Shown in pieces: positions 35,481 through 45,038 of a DNA stretch of 64,000 nt. Numbering within the stretch: position 1 is the first letter of the stretch; each line of letters starts with the position of its first letter. This DNA comes from Flavobacterium keumense (GTDB lineage Bacteria; Bacteroidota; Bacteroidia; Flavobacteriales; Flavobacteriaceae), in assembly GCF_029866485.1 (NCBI RefSeq), contig NZ_CP092332.1, positions 1,488,001-1,552,000 of the forward strand, read 5' to 3'. The notes under the pieces are model-generated. The model was not told where the DNA came from. It saw only the letters and a list, made by a program, of their open reading frames with translations, and ran no database searches. The position numbers and the translations under genes were made by a program.

Positions 35481-36839
35481 TTATGCGTAAAACAACCCTT
35501 TTCTTCCAACGAAGTAAGAGTTTGCTCCTACAACTTGGTTAGTCATTTCACTCAATATTTCTACAGAAGATTTATCTTCACGTACTTGTTGTCCTAATAC
35601 TCCGAAGAATTTAACTTGTCTTCTACGGTTAGTAATGTTATTGCTTCTGTATCTCATTGTTAAATAAGGACGAGCAACAACATTTCCTTCTTCAGTAACA
35701 TTCATTGTTCCTGTTGGAACCATTAAGTATGCTAATGAAGTGGCGTCAAAACCGTTAGCATCTAATAATGTTGGGTCGTCAAGTAAAGCCCATGATGTAA
35801 AGTGGAACGTAACTCCATCAATAAAAATCGATACAAAATTTAAACTAAGTGCCATTTCGGTACTGTTATTAAATGCTCCATAGTTTGATCCATTTAGGAA
35901 ACTTGCGTTTACTCCGGCAGCCAACTCTCTAAAATAGCGCATTTGCATATGATTAGAATAAACTGTAAACTCACGACAAGTTCCTTGACGTTTAGCTCTT
36001 AATGCCAAATTAGACAAGCCTACGGTTGTAGTAATATAATCGTTTGAAATATTACCTCTTTCTTCAACTTGTTGCACAACACCTTTCATACCTTGAGTAA
36101 ATCCAGCTAATGTTGATGGAGCATTATCTAAGGCACGATTGTGCAAAACAGCGGTTAATTCAGCTTTGTTATCAAACAAAGTACTATTTCTCTCCATTTC
36201 TAAGTTAAACCATTTAGGTCCTTCTGGAGTTTCAATCCACGTTTTATGTGCTAAATCAGAATCAGAAACTTCATAATACTCCTTAACAATATGCGGATAA
36301 TTTTTGTAGATTTTTGGAGACCATTTTTTACCTTTATCAAAAGCAGAATCGCCTTTAGCGTGTCTGTTTGAGAAATCACATAATACAGTTACGCTACTAG
36401 CGCTAAATGTAAACGCGGCACCATCAGATAATGCTGTAAATACTAGTGGCGAAGTAATAGCGCTAACAATAGCTTGATACTCTCTTGAACCGTCAGAAAT
36501 TTTCACAACATCTTTTACTCTTAATTGATGAGCTTTTGTACAAGTAAACACGTTCCCTGTGGCAGTTGCTGTTAAGGTATTGTGAAGTCTATTTATTTCA
36601 GAATGCTGAATAGAATCAGATTCAAATGTTCCTTCTTTACCCATTGTTGTTGCACGGATAAATCCTAATATACTTCCTTTTCCATTTGCAAACATCATTT
36701 CAGGGATTAATTCCGGTTGAAACTGTTGCGCGTAGTCGTAAAGATTTACGAAGTTTTCTGGAGTAGCTCTAAGAGCGCTATCTGGCTCTGTAATAATAGC
36801 TAATCCGCTTAAATTGTTGGTTTTTAAATCAAAAGCCAT
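35481..36839 (-). CDS. major capsid protein
   Basis: 452 residues, directly after a scaffold-like gene and followed by a strong hairpin, the usual place and expression pattern for the major capsid protein. Features: ENFVNLYDYAQQFQPELIPEMMF near the N-terminus, an inserted beta-domain around 85-155, and a conserved C-terminal half (VYSNHMQMRYFRELAAGVNA, RPYLTMRYRSNNITNRRRQVKFFG). It presumably has the HK97 fold. Proteins of this length and layout occur in short-tailed Bacteroidota phages including crAss-like ones. Confidence 0.65.
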   Translation of the reverse strand: MAFDLKTNNLSGLAIITEPDSALRATPENFVNLYDYAQQFQPELIPEMMFANGKGSILGFIRATTMGKEGTFESDSIQHSEINRLHNTLTATATGNVFTCTKAHQLRVKDVVKISDGSREYQAIVSAITSPLVFTALSDGAAFTFSASSVTVLCDFSNRHAKGDSAFDKGKKWSPKIYKNYPHIVKEYYEVSDSDLAHKTWIETPEGPKWFNLEMERNSTLFDNKAELTAVLHNRALDNAPSTLAGFTQGMKGVVQQVEERGNISNDYITTTVGLSNLALRAKRQGTCREFTVYSNHMQMRYFRELAAGVNASFLNGSNYGAFNNSTEMALSLNFVSIFIDGVTFHFTSWALLDDPTLLDANGFDATSLAYLMVPTGTMNVTEEGNVVARPYLTMRYRSNNITNRRRQVKFFGVLGQQVREDKSSVEILSEMTNQVVGANSYFVGRKGLFYA

Positions 36840-36856
36840 GGTGAATAATTTTAATA

Positions 36857-37936
36857 TTAATAATTTCCTTTTATAGCATCTATTACAGATACCATTTTCA
36901 CCCCTTCTTTAGTTTGTTTTTGTAAAGGATCTTGAGAGAAGTTTACATTTCCTCTTTCCTTTAATAACCCTTCTGTTCTATCGGCAATTGCTTTATGCAA
37001 CAAAGAAGCTATTGCTTTTTCCCTGAATTTTGGATCAGACCATTGCATATCTTCAGCGAAGTTTTTATGGTTAAATCCGTTTTCGGAACCGTATCGAGAT
37101 TGAATTACGCCGTCAATATCAGAAACTAATGACACCATGCTCTGCCTGTCTTCTTCTGAGTATTCATAAGTAAAATTCAATTCTTTCTGAGTTCCCTTGT
37201 CGTCAATAGTAATTTTAAAATCAGAATCAGTAACACTGTTCACCGATTCTTTAGCTTTTAAAATTTCTTGTTGACGAGTATTAGTTAATTTTTCATACTC
37301 TGATTTTAACATCACCGCGCCATTATCTAGCTTCACCCATTCTTGCTCAGTATTTTCTTCTTTACTTTCTGGTTGAGCCGCTTCAACTGGCTTGCGGTAT
37401 TTTTCTTGTTCTGCTTTCTTTTCGTCTAAAATCGACTTTGTGAATGATGCTAATTTTATTTTATCAGAAACACTCATGTCTTCTAAATCAATTCCTAACG
37501 ATTCGGAGATGTATTCATCAACTTCTTCGTCTGAAAAGTTTAATCCCGTTTCTTTTCTAACTTTTTCACGAGCCAAATCAATTTTTGGTAAATTATCTAA
37601 GTCATAATTTAACGCTTCAAATTCTTTTCTAGACCTTCCGGTTTCTTTTTTAAAGTTTAAATAAGCCTTATCGTCATCATCTAATAAATCTTCGTAAGGA
37701 TTTACTTCTACTTTTTCAACAACTTTTTCTGGTTGCTTTTTCAAGTCTTCAATAGAACTTACTTCAATACCGTTTTCTCTTAAATACGCAAGGGCAAGTT
37801 CCGAGTTATCTACAGGATCATTATTCAAATCAGTGTCCTTATTTTCGTTGTTTTCAATATTATTTTGATCTTGTAAATCTGCGTTAGGATTTTGATCTTG
37901 ATCTTCGATAGTTTCTTTATTTAAATTCGATTCCAT
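36857..37936 (-). CDS. capsid scaffold-like protein
   Basis: 359 residues, very acidic, with a disordered Asn/Asp/Gln-rich N-terminus (residues 1-45) and long helical stretches (about 60-270). It sits between portal and capsid genes, the standard site for a scaffolding protein. No protease motif is seen. It has its own promoter-like box upstream. Confidence 0.6.
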   Translation of the reverse strand: MESNLNKETIEDQDQNPNADLQDQNNIENNENKDTDLNNDPVDNSELALAYLRENGIEVSSIEDLKKQPEKVVEKVEVNPYEDLLDDDDKAYLNFKKETGRSRKEFEALNYDLDNLPKIDLAREKVRKETGLNFSDEEVDEYISESLGIDLEDMSVSDKIKLASFTKSILDEKKAEQEKYRKPVEAAQPESKEENTEQEWVKLDNGAVMLKSEYEKLTNTRQQEILKAKESVNSVTDSDFKITIDDKGTQKELNFTYEYSEEDRQSMVSLVSDIDGVIQSRYGSENGFNHKNFAEDMQWSDPKFREKAIASLLHKAIADRTEGLLKERGNVNFSQDPLQKQTKEGVKMVSVIDAIKGNY

Positions 37937-37958
37937 AGTTTTTAGTTATTTACCGTTA

Positions 37959-37966
37959 CAAATATA
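37959..37966 (-). promoter_or_regulatory. late promoter -7 box upstream of scaffold and capsid genes
   Basis: TATATTTG on the minus strand within TTTCTATATATTTGTAA, 23 bases before the start at 37936. The context is nearly the same as at 26000 and 50003. Confidence 0.55.
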
Positions 37967-38010
37967 TAGAAATTATTTATAGTTTAACAAAATGCAATAG
38001 ATTTTTTCTA

Positions 38011-40419
38011 TCATACAGTTTCAAACCACCTGTCTTCTGATTCAAAATCTATTGGGTCTTTGTCTTTGCTTCGTTGGTCAACTATCTTACTTTGTTGTGT
38101 GGCTTGTATTTTTGTTCTCTCATTTTTGCTATCTTCCTTAAATTCCTCTTTAGATAAAGAAGCCATAGATTCTATTTTTTTAAGGTATACATCCTGTTCA
38201 AATTCTTTATCGGAATAAGGCACTTCAATTTCTTTCATAGCTTTATGTTTCATTATTTCAATCTGAGCTAATTGACTTTCGTACTGTAAATCAACTTGCT
38301 TCTTGCCTTGATAAGCCATCGCTTCTGCTTGAATTTTTGTCTGTGCTGCTGCAGAATCATTTTGACTTTTGTTTTGAGCCAGCATCATTTGTTCTTCTTG
38401 GCGTTGCTTAATTCGCTTGCGTCTGTGGTACATTAGGTATTCTATAGCTTTCTTAATGTTTACTTTAGCTAATTGACGTGTTTGGAATACAATTTCTACA
38501 TCAATATTTTGCTCTTGTATTGCCAAGTTTAAAATATCATTGAAGTTTTTAATTTCTTCTGCTGTCGGCATCATTTCAAAAGTGAATCCAAATTCATGAA
38601 GATTTCTGTCTTTTAAAACCTCCATGGCATCAAGCATTTGTTTCCCGACTACATTCTCATATACTTCACGAATTTTTTTAGCTTCTTTATAGCTAAAAAT
38701 TGTATGTAGTCTAGTTGAAATTACCTCTGATATTTTTTTCTTAAATGATACGGAAGTTTCTACAATGTTTCTGGTTACGGTATTACTTGCTAATTGAGCC
38801 ATTTGATTAATACCTACTAGGGCATCGGCAGGCATAGAGCCGTCACGAGCCGGATTAACGCCTGTATTTTCTCTAATAAGATTATAGTAGTGAGCCCAAA
38901 CATTTAGAAGTATTGTTAATGCCGAACCTTGTTGAGAAGGCATTGGTCTAGCAGCATGGCTATCTTTGATGCCATCCTCGCCCATGTTTATCCTTTTCTT
39001 GAAAATAACTCCTTTTGTGCCCATAAGTGTTAAAGCAGTCTCCCAAGTTTCTCTTTTTACACCACCTTTACCATCGTCTAATTCGGCAAGTTGATCTAAG
39101 TCTATTTCTTTAAGGTCTGGGGTTAATTCATTAACTAAGTGCTGTATTTTTAAGGATATTTTTTGAAGCTGTCTAGCTGGTGCCTTAATGTTTTCAGCAA
39201 AAGAGCGTAGTCTATTTTCGTAAATATCAAATGCCATTGTTACAAAAGGAGACATTGCCTTATTCATTATATCGTCATAGTTATTCTCACATTCTTTATA
39301 CCCGTAAATGAAATTTGTTCCAACTATGTAATTACCTTCAAGCCAAGTATCAAATACACCAATTTCAGAACCTACGTCTTTTCTTTGAGGAGCAATATAG
39401 TTGTCGTCTTTACGGCTTACTTTAATTGTTTCTCCATTACGAATTTTCTTTTTATAAACAATTCTTTTACTTGTTTTGTAAGCAAATCTCAAAACGTCAA
39501 TTCTATAATCTAGAATATCATCTAACCCACAAGCGTCATAATCTTTAATTGCTTTTGTTGCATTAACACTAGAGTAGGACTTGGCAATTTTTCTTAATGT
39601 TTCATCATCAAAATTGCTTTCTCTTCTTATGTCGGACAATGTAATTGTGTCGACATAACCTTCATAATATTTATCAGCAAAATCATTTCGCGTCACTTTA
39701 CTATGGATATAATTTTCTGGATCAACATAAGCGAGCTTTACACCGTCATTTTTGTCGGTATAAATTCTTCCTATGATTAATCCTACATCAACTAAATCTT
39801 TGTTATATTGTCCTGATAAAAATTGCCATTCATTTGTGTTTAAAACATAGTCAATTAGTATTTCTTCTGCGATTTCAATCTTTGGACGGTCTTTGATTTC
39901 CATATACAATTTCATTTCCTCTTCATCTTCAGGAATGAAAGTTTTTGGCATTAAATCAATTCCAAGCACCTCTTTTGCTTTTTCGAGCATCGGTCTTGAT
40001 TTCATGTATTTTAAGTAATAATCTTGCTTTTCTGTTTTTTTCAAAGCGGCAATTTTATCGGTCGCTCTAACGTCTAGTTTATAGTTTCCGTCATCAAGCC
40101 CATTGGAAACAATTCTACAAAACTTCTCTGCCCAGTTAATGTTAGTCCAATCTAAGTTTATATAGTCAAGGTCATTATCCCCTTTAGCCATTTGATTTTT
40201 AAAGTAATCTAAATCATGTTCTCCACGCACAAATAGTCGTTGTTTTCTAACGTAATCTCTACGCGAAAGAAATTCACATCCGCTTTTAATAAGCCCTCCG
40301 TTAAACCAATCTGCCGAAATCATTTCGGCCACAGCTAATCCGTATTCTGGAGATGTTTTTTCTTCTATTGAAGCTAGCGGGTCTGGTAGTTTTACTAAAT
40401 TTTTTCTTTGTGTTTCCAT
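38011..40419 (-). CDS. portal protein
   Basis: 802 residues between the terminase and scaffold genes. The clip/stem-type central region includes LRSFAENIKAPARQLQKISL and NTGVNPARDGSMPADALVG.., a glycine-containing block typical of portal proteins in Bacteroidota podovirus-type phages. The C-terminal 130 residues are Gln/Lys-rich coiled coil. The portal forms the dodecameric DNA gateway at one capsid vertex and binds the terminase. The large size resembles portals of crAss-like phages. Confidence 0.7.
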   Translation of the reverse strand: METQRKNLVKLPDPLASIEEKTSPEYGLAVAEMISADWFNGGLIKSGCEFLSRRDYVRKQRLFVRGEHDLDYFKNQMAKGDNDLDYINLDWTNINWAEKFCRIVSNGLDDGNYKLDVRATDKIAALKKTEKQDYYLKYMKSRPMLEKAKEVLGIDLMPKTFIPEDEEEMKLYMEIKDRPKIEIAEEILIDYVLNTNEWQFLSGQYNKDLVDVGLIIGRIYTDKNDGVKLAYVDPENYIHSKVTRNDFADKYYEGYVDTITLSDIRRESNFDDETLRKIAKSYSSVNATKAIKDYDACGLDDILDYRIDVLRFAYKTSKRIVYKKKIRNGETIKVSRKDDNYIAPQRKDVGSEIGVFDTWLEGNYIVGTNFIYGYKECENNYDDIMNKAMSPFVTMAFDIYENRLRSFAENIKAPARQLQKISLKIQHLVNELTPDLKEIDLDQLAELDDGKGGVKRETWETALTLMGTKGVIFKKRINMGEDGIKDSHAARPMPSQQGSALTILLNVWAHYYNLIRENTGVNPARDGSMPADALVGINQMAQLASNTVTRNIVETSVSFKKKISEVISTRLHTIFSYKEAKKIREVYENVVGKQMLDAMEVLKDRNLHEFGFTFEMMPTAEEIKNFNDILNLAIQEQNIDVEIVFQTRQLAKVNIKKAIEYLMYHRRKRIKQRQEEQMMLAQNKSQNDSAAAQTKIQAEAMAYQGKKQVDLQYESQLAQIEIMKHKAMKEIEVPYSDKEFEQDVYLKKIESMASLSKEEFKEDSKNERTKIQATQQSKIVDQRSKDKDPIDFESEDRWFETV

Positions 40420-40422
40420 GGT

Positions 40423-42651
40423 TTAAACTGCTTTTGATATAGAGCCTTTGTTATCGTATTTTTTAAATGGTACGCGCATTGGTTTTGGTTTTTCAACTTC
40501 TTGGATAATTCTATTTTGATTTCCAAGTATTGATAAACTAGAGCTGATGTAAGCATCATACTTTGTTCTCTTTTGTGGGTCAACCTCTTTCCATTGAATT
40601 AAGGTTCTATTGAAATACATTTCTCCCATTTGTCCAATTGGTCTATTTGATGTATCTCTAGCCACTCCAACATGGTCGGCTATGTAGGCTTCCACGGCAT
40701 AGTATTGTTGATCTCCAATTTTAGCATCTTGCGGCGGTACTCCTCCAAATGTTTTTTCTGAATCGCTCATGTCGTCCCATTTTTTAAATGGATTGTTTTT
40801 AACGAAGTGTCGATACTTTCTATCAATTAAGTATTGAGAAAATTTTTCAGAAGATAATTCGGGTAGGATAGGCATTGATAAATAAACCATTGCCATAATT
40901 ACGTCTTCGTAAAATAATTCTACTTTTGATGGTCTATCAATGTATTCTAAAATGAAAGCATTATTTGGGAATGGTCCTGTATTGTATTTTGTTGAAAAAT
41001 GTATTGAACCTTGGGATCCGCGATTATCGACTGTTTTGCTCCTATTGTATGGGTCAACACCTCCGCAACCAATATGTTCATTCTTTGGCGCCCATGCTAA
41101 AACACCTCGAATCATTTTCATTTCTTTTTGATTTCGATATTCAAGTGGTGGGTGAGCGTCTTTACGAATCCAAAAACGACCTTTTTCTAGATTAGGTCTC
41201 CATATTACTTCTGTATCTTGAATACCGTCTTTCCATTCAAAATTACCTCGCTCAACTAAATTATTTCCATATTCTGAATCTTCTAATTCAAATTCATTGT
41301 GGTCTATTTGCTCAAGTAATTTCATTAAATCAAATGCGCATTCATCAGCCGATTCACGAAACGCATCACGCTCGGTGTCTGGAAACTGACGTAACTGTTC
41401 ATTATATTTTGCAGGGTCATCTTTTAATGCGTCTAATTCTGCTTTTAAGTATGAAGCCGATCCTTGCTTAATTGTATCTCCAATATCTGATTTTACCGGT
41501 TCCGTTGGTTCATCAACAATTGAAAATCCATATTCATCATAAAACCCTTCTAATCCATATTTTGCAGGAATAAATATTCGATATAATCCCGACTTTGTTT
41601 GTCCATTATCATTTCGCTTACTAATATCAGATTGATCCCAAACAGTTTTATATTCGCGCCCTCCTTTGTCTAAATCATTAACTGTTGAAATAACAAATGA
41701 TTTTCCTGTAATTCTTCGTCCAACTCTATGAGAGGTTTTTACGATATACCAATAATCATCAAAAGGAACTTCTTTTGGGTATTTGGCTGATTCGTCCAAA
41801 ATAGATCGGAAAATTTTATCACCGTCCATTGCATTAATTTCTGTATTATGCCAAACGATTTCAGTTTCAAGAGCTTCTTCTTCTTTTAAAGTTTCTCCTT
41901 TTTTACGTTTACGACTTGGCTTTGCAAAAATTAATTCTGTTTTTGGTGTAGTATTACCATCGGTTTCCGGAATAAAGAAAGGTGGCATTCTTTTAAATGC
42001 ACGCACCAAACGATTGAAAATTTTCTTAGCATCCTTACCTTTTTTAGAAACTATACCAAGCAGCTTATTTGATGTAATTGTGCCTGATTCAAGTAATTCA
42101 AATATTCCAAGCATAGTAGCGCCAAAACGTCTGTTTTTAACGTATTGCATACCATAACATCTATCATCGGCTTTACATGCTTCCCAGAATATCATTAATT
42201 CATTTTGAATGATACGAAACTTTGGGTATTGATGTTCTTCACGAATCCATTGTAATCCATAATAGTACGTTCCTGGAATATAAACCGGAATGCCTTTTAT
42301 GTAAACCCAAACTCCTTCATATCTTCTTTTGTGGCATTCATCAATGTAGTTTTCAAATTTCGCATAGTGCCAGTTATGCTCTCCTAAATCATTCGGAATT
42401 TCTTCTCTTTTCCATTTTTGATTTATGGTAGTTTTATCCCAGTTTAATATTTGTTTATGGTCTGGCTGTTCAGGGAAACCAATATTTAATCCGCAAACAT
42501 TATAGATTCTACCTAATGTTCCATCGCGAGAAATTATAACCGTATCAATTTGCTCGTTATAGCCATATTTCCATTGATTAGTTTTGTTACGCATTTTGCG
42601 AACATTTTCATCAACTTGATTTTCGATAATATTTCCGAGATAAAATATCAC
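40423..42651 (-). CDS. terminase large subunit
   Basis: 742 residues. ATPase: deviant Walker A VKNRRFGATM (171-180) and Walker B SILDE (283-287). Nuclease: GCGGVDPYNR with Asp533 as the first metal ligand. The N-terminal 160 residues include WVYIKGIPVYIPGTYYYGL. The enzyme packages DNA into the prohead, pulling on the portal encoded next. Start overlaps the preceding small gene by one base. Packaging strategy (pac or cos) cannot be read from the sequence. Confidence 0.8.
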   Translation of the reverse strand: MIFYLGNIIENQVDENVRKMRNKTNQWKYGYNEQIDTVIISRDGTLGRIYNVCGLNIGFPEQPDHKQILNWDKTTINQKWKREEIPNDLGEHNWHYAKFENYIDECHKRRYEGVWVYIKGIPVYIPGTYYYGLQWIREEHQYPKFRIIQNELMIFWEACKADDRCYGMQYVKNRRFGATMLGIFELLESGTITSNKLLGIVSKKGKDAKKIFNRLVRAFKRMPPFFIPETDGNTTPKTELIFAKPSRKRKKGETLKEEEALETEIVWHNTEINAMDGDKIFRSILDESAKYPKEVPFDDYWYIVKTSHRVGRRITGKSFVISTVNDLDKGGREYKTVWDQSDISKRNDNGQTKSGLYRIFIPAKYGLEGFYDEYGFSIVDEPTEPVKSDIGDTIKQGSASYLKAELDALKDDPAKYNEQLRQFPDTERDAFRESADECAFDLMKLLEQIDHNEFELEDSEYGNNLVERGNFEWKDGIQDTEVIWRPNLEKGRFWIRKDAHPPLEYRNQKEMKMIRGVLAWAPKNEHIGCGGVDPYNRSKTVDNRGSQGSIHFSTKYNTGPFPNNAFILEYIDRPSKVELFYEDVIMAMVYLSMPILPELSSEKFSQYLIDRKYRHFVKNNPFKKWDDMSDSEKTFGGVPPQDAKIGDQQYYAVEAYIADHVGVARDTSNRPIGQMGEMYFNRTLIQWKEVDPQKRTKYDAYISSSLSILGNQNRIIQEVEKPKPMRVPFKKYDNKGSISKAV

Positions 42652-42995
42652 TAGTCTTTTCTAATATGTTTGTTATTTGGATTTGTAGAAGATTCTTCTT
42701 CTGGCTGTCCATTATTTTCTTGAACCCCTTTTTCAATATCAATTAGGTTTTTCTCTAGCTTTTCTATTTTATCAAGTAAACTATCTACTTCGTCTAATGA
42801 TGTTTTTCTTTTTTTAATAGCGTTAAGAAGCGCTTCTTCTTTTTGCTTTTCATCATATTCTGCAGCATCAATCACTTCTTGAAGCAAATCAACATTTGTA
42901 ACTTCAAAAGTTTTAGCAATCAAGTCCTTATACTTTTCAATTAACTTAATAGTAATTTCTTTTCTATAATCTCTTGTAGCTTTACTATCACTCAT
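42651..42995 (-). CDS. small coiled-coil protein before terminase; possible small terminase subunit
   Basis: 114 residues ending in a disordered Asn/Glu-rich tail. It is mainly coiled coil (SLDEVDSLLDKIEKLEKNLIDIE). Being directly upstream of and overlapping the large terminase gene, it is a candidate small terminase, but I see no helix-turn-helix, so the assignment is weak. Confidence 0.4.
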   Translation of the reverse strand: MSDSKATRDYRKEITIKLIEKYKDLIAKTFEVTNVDLLQEVIDAAEYDEKQKEEALLNAIKKRKTSLDEVDSLLDKIEKLEKNLIDIEKGVQENNGQPEEESSTNPNNKHIRKD

Positions 42996-42996
42996 A

Positions 42997-43602
42997 TTAT
43001 TGAATTTTAGCTAATACGTGTCGGTTCTTAATCCAGTTATACTCAATTCCTTCAATCCAAAAAGGAACGCCATATCCTTGTTCTACCAAAACCAAATCAT
43101 TATCATTTATTCCTTGTTCTTTCATCAGTTCAGTAGCGTGTAAAATTTTAGCTCGATCTTTTGAGATGGTTGTAGTTTTAGCTTCTAATACAATCAAGCC
43201 CGATTTTATTTCTTCCGAATCTTCTTTTTCAAATTGTATCAATATATTTTCAGAATTGGCTTTCCATTGTGCTAGATCATCTTCTCTATACAATACAATC
43301 ATTCCGTCTTCGATTCTATACAAGCCTTTGTTTTTATCAATTGTGTATGGTGTTTCTTGAACTCCTGTTACAACAAACTCAGCTTCGTAAAAAATTGTTG
43401 GGTCAATCATTACTTGAAACCCTTTTTTAATCGGTGTTTTATCTTCTAATGCAAAAGGGATTTCTTCAACTACCGCGATTCGGTTTGATAACCTATCTTG
43501 AGAAAACCTAGAATCAGCGTGTAGTTCTAATCCACTTTCTGTTTTAAATGTTTTTGAGTAGACAAAATCTACCTTAACTATAAAGTCGTTATATCCTTTC
43601 AT
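42997..43602 (-). CDS. tandem GroES-fold (double co-chaperonin-like) protein
   Basis: 201 residues that read as two GroES units in one chain. Unit one (about 1-108): mobile-loop-like KTESGLELH (20-28), IKKGFQVMID (58-67), LYRIEDGMIVLYRE (94-107). Unit two (about 118-201): ILIQFEKE.. with loop EEIKSGLIVLEA (130-141), then GYGVPFWIEGIEYNWIKNRHVLAKI, like the GroES C-terminus. GroES caps GroEL and uses the loop to bind it. Encoded just before terminase, portal, scaffold and capsid, it probably assists folding of virion proteins through host GroEL. Family call is mine from pattern; see findings. Confidence 0.6.
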   Translation of the reverse strand: MKGYNDFIVKVDFVYSKTFKTESGLELHADSRFSQDRLSNRIAVVEEIPFALEDKTPIKKGFQVMIDPTIFYEAEFVVTGVQETPYTIDKNKGLYRIEDGMIVLYREDDLAQWKANSENILIQFEKEDSEEIKSGLIVLEAKTTTISKDRAKILHATELMKEQGINDNDLVLVEQGYGVPFWIEGIEYNWIKNRHVLAKIQ

Positions 43603-43622
43603 ATAAAAATCATATTATCGCA

Positions 43623-43650
43623 TAAAAGTACATAAAAAACACATATTTTG
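43623..43650 (-). promoter_or_regulatory. promoter upstream of the head gene cluster
   Basis: On the minus strand ATATGTGTTTTTTATG precedes TACTTTTA (43630-43623), a one-off match to TAnnTTTG, 21 bases before the GroES-like start. The upstream TGTGTTTT..ATGTA context recurs at 54715, 57673 and on the minus strand at 53762-53785. Confidence 0.5.
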
Positions 43651-43662
43651 AAACAAAAAAAC

Positions 43663-44343
43663 TCACCTCTTAAAATTAAATATTGAAAAATTATATCCAG
43701 CCCATACAGTTCCATTGGTGTCTAGAGATCCCGACCAAATGTTTCCCTTGCGATTTTGTAGCATTATGTTAGCTTTTAAAGGAAGTGGAATATTTGAATT
43801 TGTTGGAAGACCTAATTCGGCTCCAGCGAGTAATCGTAAGAATGTTTCTTTTGCTTTGACAGGAGCTTCAATAGTTTTAGGTTTAATTTTATAACTAGGC
43901 GTGATTTCTTTCACTTCGCCTTGAACCACTCCTTCGATATGCAATTCTAAATTATCGTCATCAAAATCAGTAGAGAAATTATTAAGCTGCGCTACTTTTT
44001 CAAATAGCAATTGCTTTTTCAATGAATCTCGTTCTTGAACATAAGCAACCATCAATTTTTTACTTTCTTCCACGTATTGATTTAGCCTTTTATTTTCGGC
44101 TTCCAACTCTTTATTAACAGGATTTTCTACTTTGACAATTTTGGACTTGTCATTTGTTGGCAACTTTAGTGGTTCCTGAACTGGCTTTTTAGCTTCCAAT
44201 TTTCCTTCTACTGCCGGAACAGTCACATCGACTAATTGAGGTGTTTGCGAAGCCCCACAACCACGAAGCCATAGAATAGCAAATGTAATAGCCAATATTA
44301 AAAATGTGGTTTTGTACCAATCAATATTTTTTGTTTGTATCAT
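43663..44343 (-). CDS. spanin-like (Rz-type) lysis protein candidate
   Basis: 226 residues with one N-terminal membrane segment (TTFLILAITFAILWLRGC, about 12-29), a periplasmic Pro/Lys linker, a coiled coil (about 75-115, NKELEAENKRLNQYVEESKK), and a beta-rich C-terminus that ends NFSIFNFKR. It follows the lysozyme gene in the same operon. This architecture fits an inner-membrane spanin that fuses inner and outer membranes at lysis. The C-terminal globular part is longer than in classical Rz. Confidence 0.5.
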   Translation of the reverse strand: MIQTKNIDWYKTTFLILAITFAILWLRGCGASQTPQLVDVTVPAVEGKLEAKKPVQEPLKLPTNDKSKIVKVENPVNKELEAENKRLNQYVEESKKLMVAYVQERDSLKKQLLFEKVAQLNNFSTDFDDDNLELHIEGVVQGEVKEITPSYKIKPKTIEAPVKAKETFLRLLAGAELGLPTNSNIPLPLKANIMLQNRKGNIWSGSLDTNGTVWAGYNFSIFNFKR

Positions 44344-44358
44344 GGTTTTGATTTTTGA

Positions 44359-44856
44359 TTAATTAAAAAATTGAACTTTTCCTGTTGTGAATTGCGTAGC
44401 TTCTGATCTTCTTCTAGCTACTAATCCTCTCAGTGGTTTTTTACTACCTTGCCCTGTAACGTAGTGGCTACACCACCAATCAAAAAGCGCTGGAGACTTT
44501 GTATTTATTAATCGATACAAGGTTGAACTACCGCCAGTGTTATAAATAAAAGAAGCTAGGGCTTCTGTTTGTGACTCATTCAATGTAACAGTGATTTTTC
44601 TTCTTATAATCAAAAGAGTAGATCTAATATCTACAAGAAACAAAGCATCAGCCTGTTCGATAGTTTTAACTTTTGCAAGTTTGAAAGCAGTTGCCTTGTT
44701 TGCCGCTCCTTTTAAAAACTTACCATTAAGCCCTATCATTGCGCTTCCCCAGCCTTCAGTCCATACACCGGCAGGACACATTTTTGGCTGTAAGCCTATT
44801 TGCTTCAAATCGCCATCATGAAGCCCTTCGTAATGTTTGATGATTTGAAATTTCAT
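44359..44856 (-). CDS. GH24 endolysin (T4/P21-type lysozyme)
   Basis: 165 residues. Catalytic region: Glu10 in HYEGL, then CPAGVWTEGWG with Cys27 and Thr33, the E-(D/C)-T arrangement of glycoside hydrolase family 24. Further signatures are LNESQTEALASFIYNTG and the RGLVARRRSEA block near the C-terminus. Cleaves peptidoglycan between MurNAc and GlcNAc. No signal sequence, so it needs a holin from the adjacent membrane genes for export. Confidence 0.9.
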   Translation of the reverse strand: MKFQIIKHYEGLHDGDLKQIGLQPKMCPAGVWTEGWGSAMIGLNGKFLKGAANKATAFKLAKVKTIEQADALFLVDIRSTLLIIRRKITVTLNESQTEALASFIYNTGGSSTLYRLINTKSPALFDWWCSHYVTGQGSKKPLRGLVARRRSEATQFTTGKVQFFN

Positions 44857-44861
44857 ATCTA

Positions 44862-45038
44862 TTAATTTTCTTTTTCTTTTTTAATCTTTATCAAATGCAG
44901 GCGAATTTGTAATGAAAGCAAAACCAAAGCACCGATGAATAAAATAAAGCTCTTAATATCTCCAAACGTAACAGCTATGCCGCTAAAGGTAAAACCGTAG
45001 GTAATAAAATTGTAAAGTCTATCGCTTATGTGTGACAT
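44862..45038 (-). CDS. small membrane protein, holin-like, 58 aa
   Basis: Encodes 58 residues with one or two hydrophobic segments (YNFITYGFTFSGIAVTFG and SFILFIGALVLLSLQI) and a lysine-rich cytoplasmic tail. It overlaps the upstream gene by 20 bases and precedes the lysozyme gene by five bases. Fits a holin or anti-holin. Confidence 0.55.
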   Translation of the reverse strand: MSHISDRLYNFITYGFTFSGIAVTFGDIKSFILFIGALVLLSLQIRLHLIKIKKEKEN

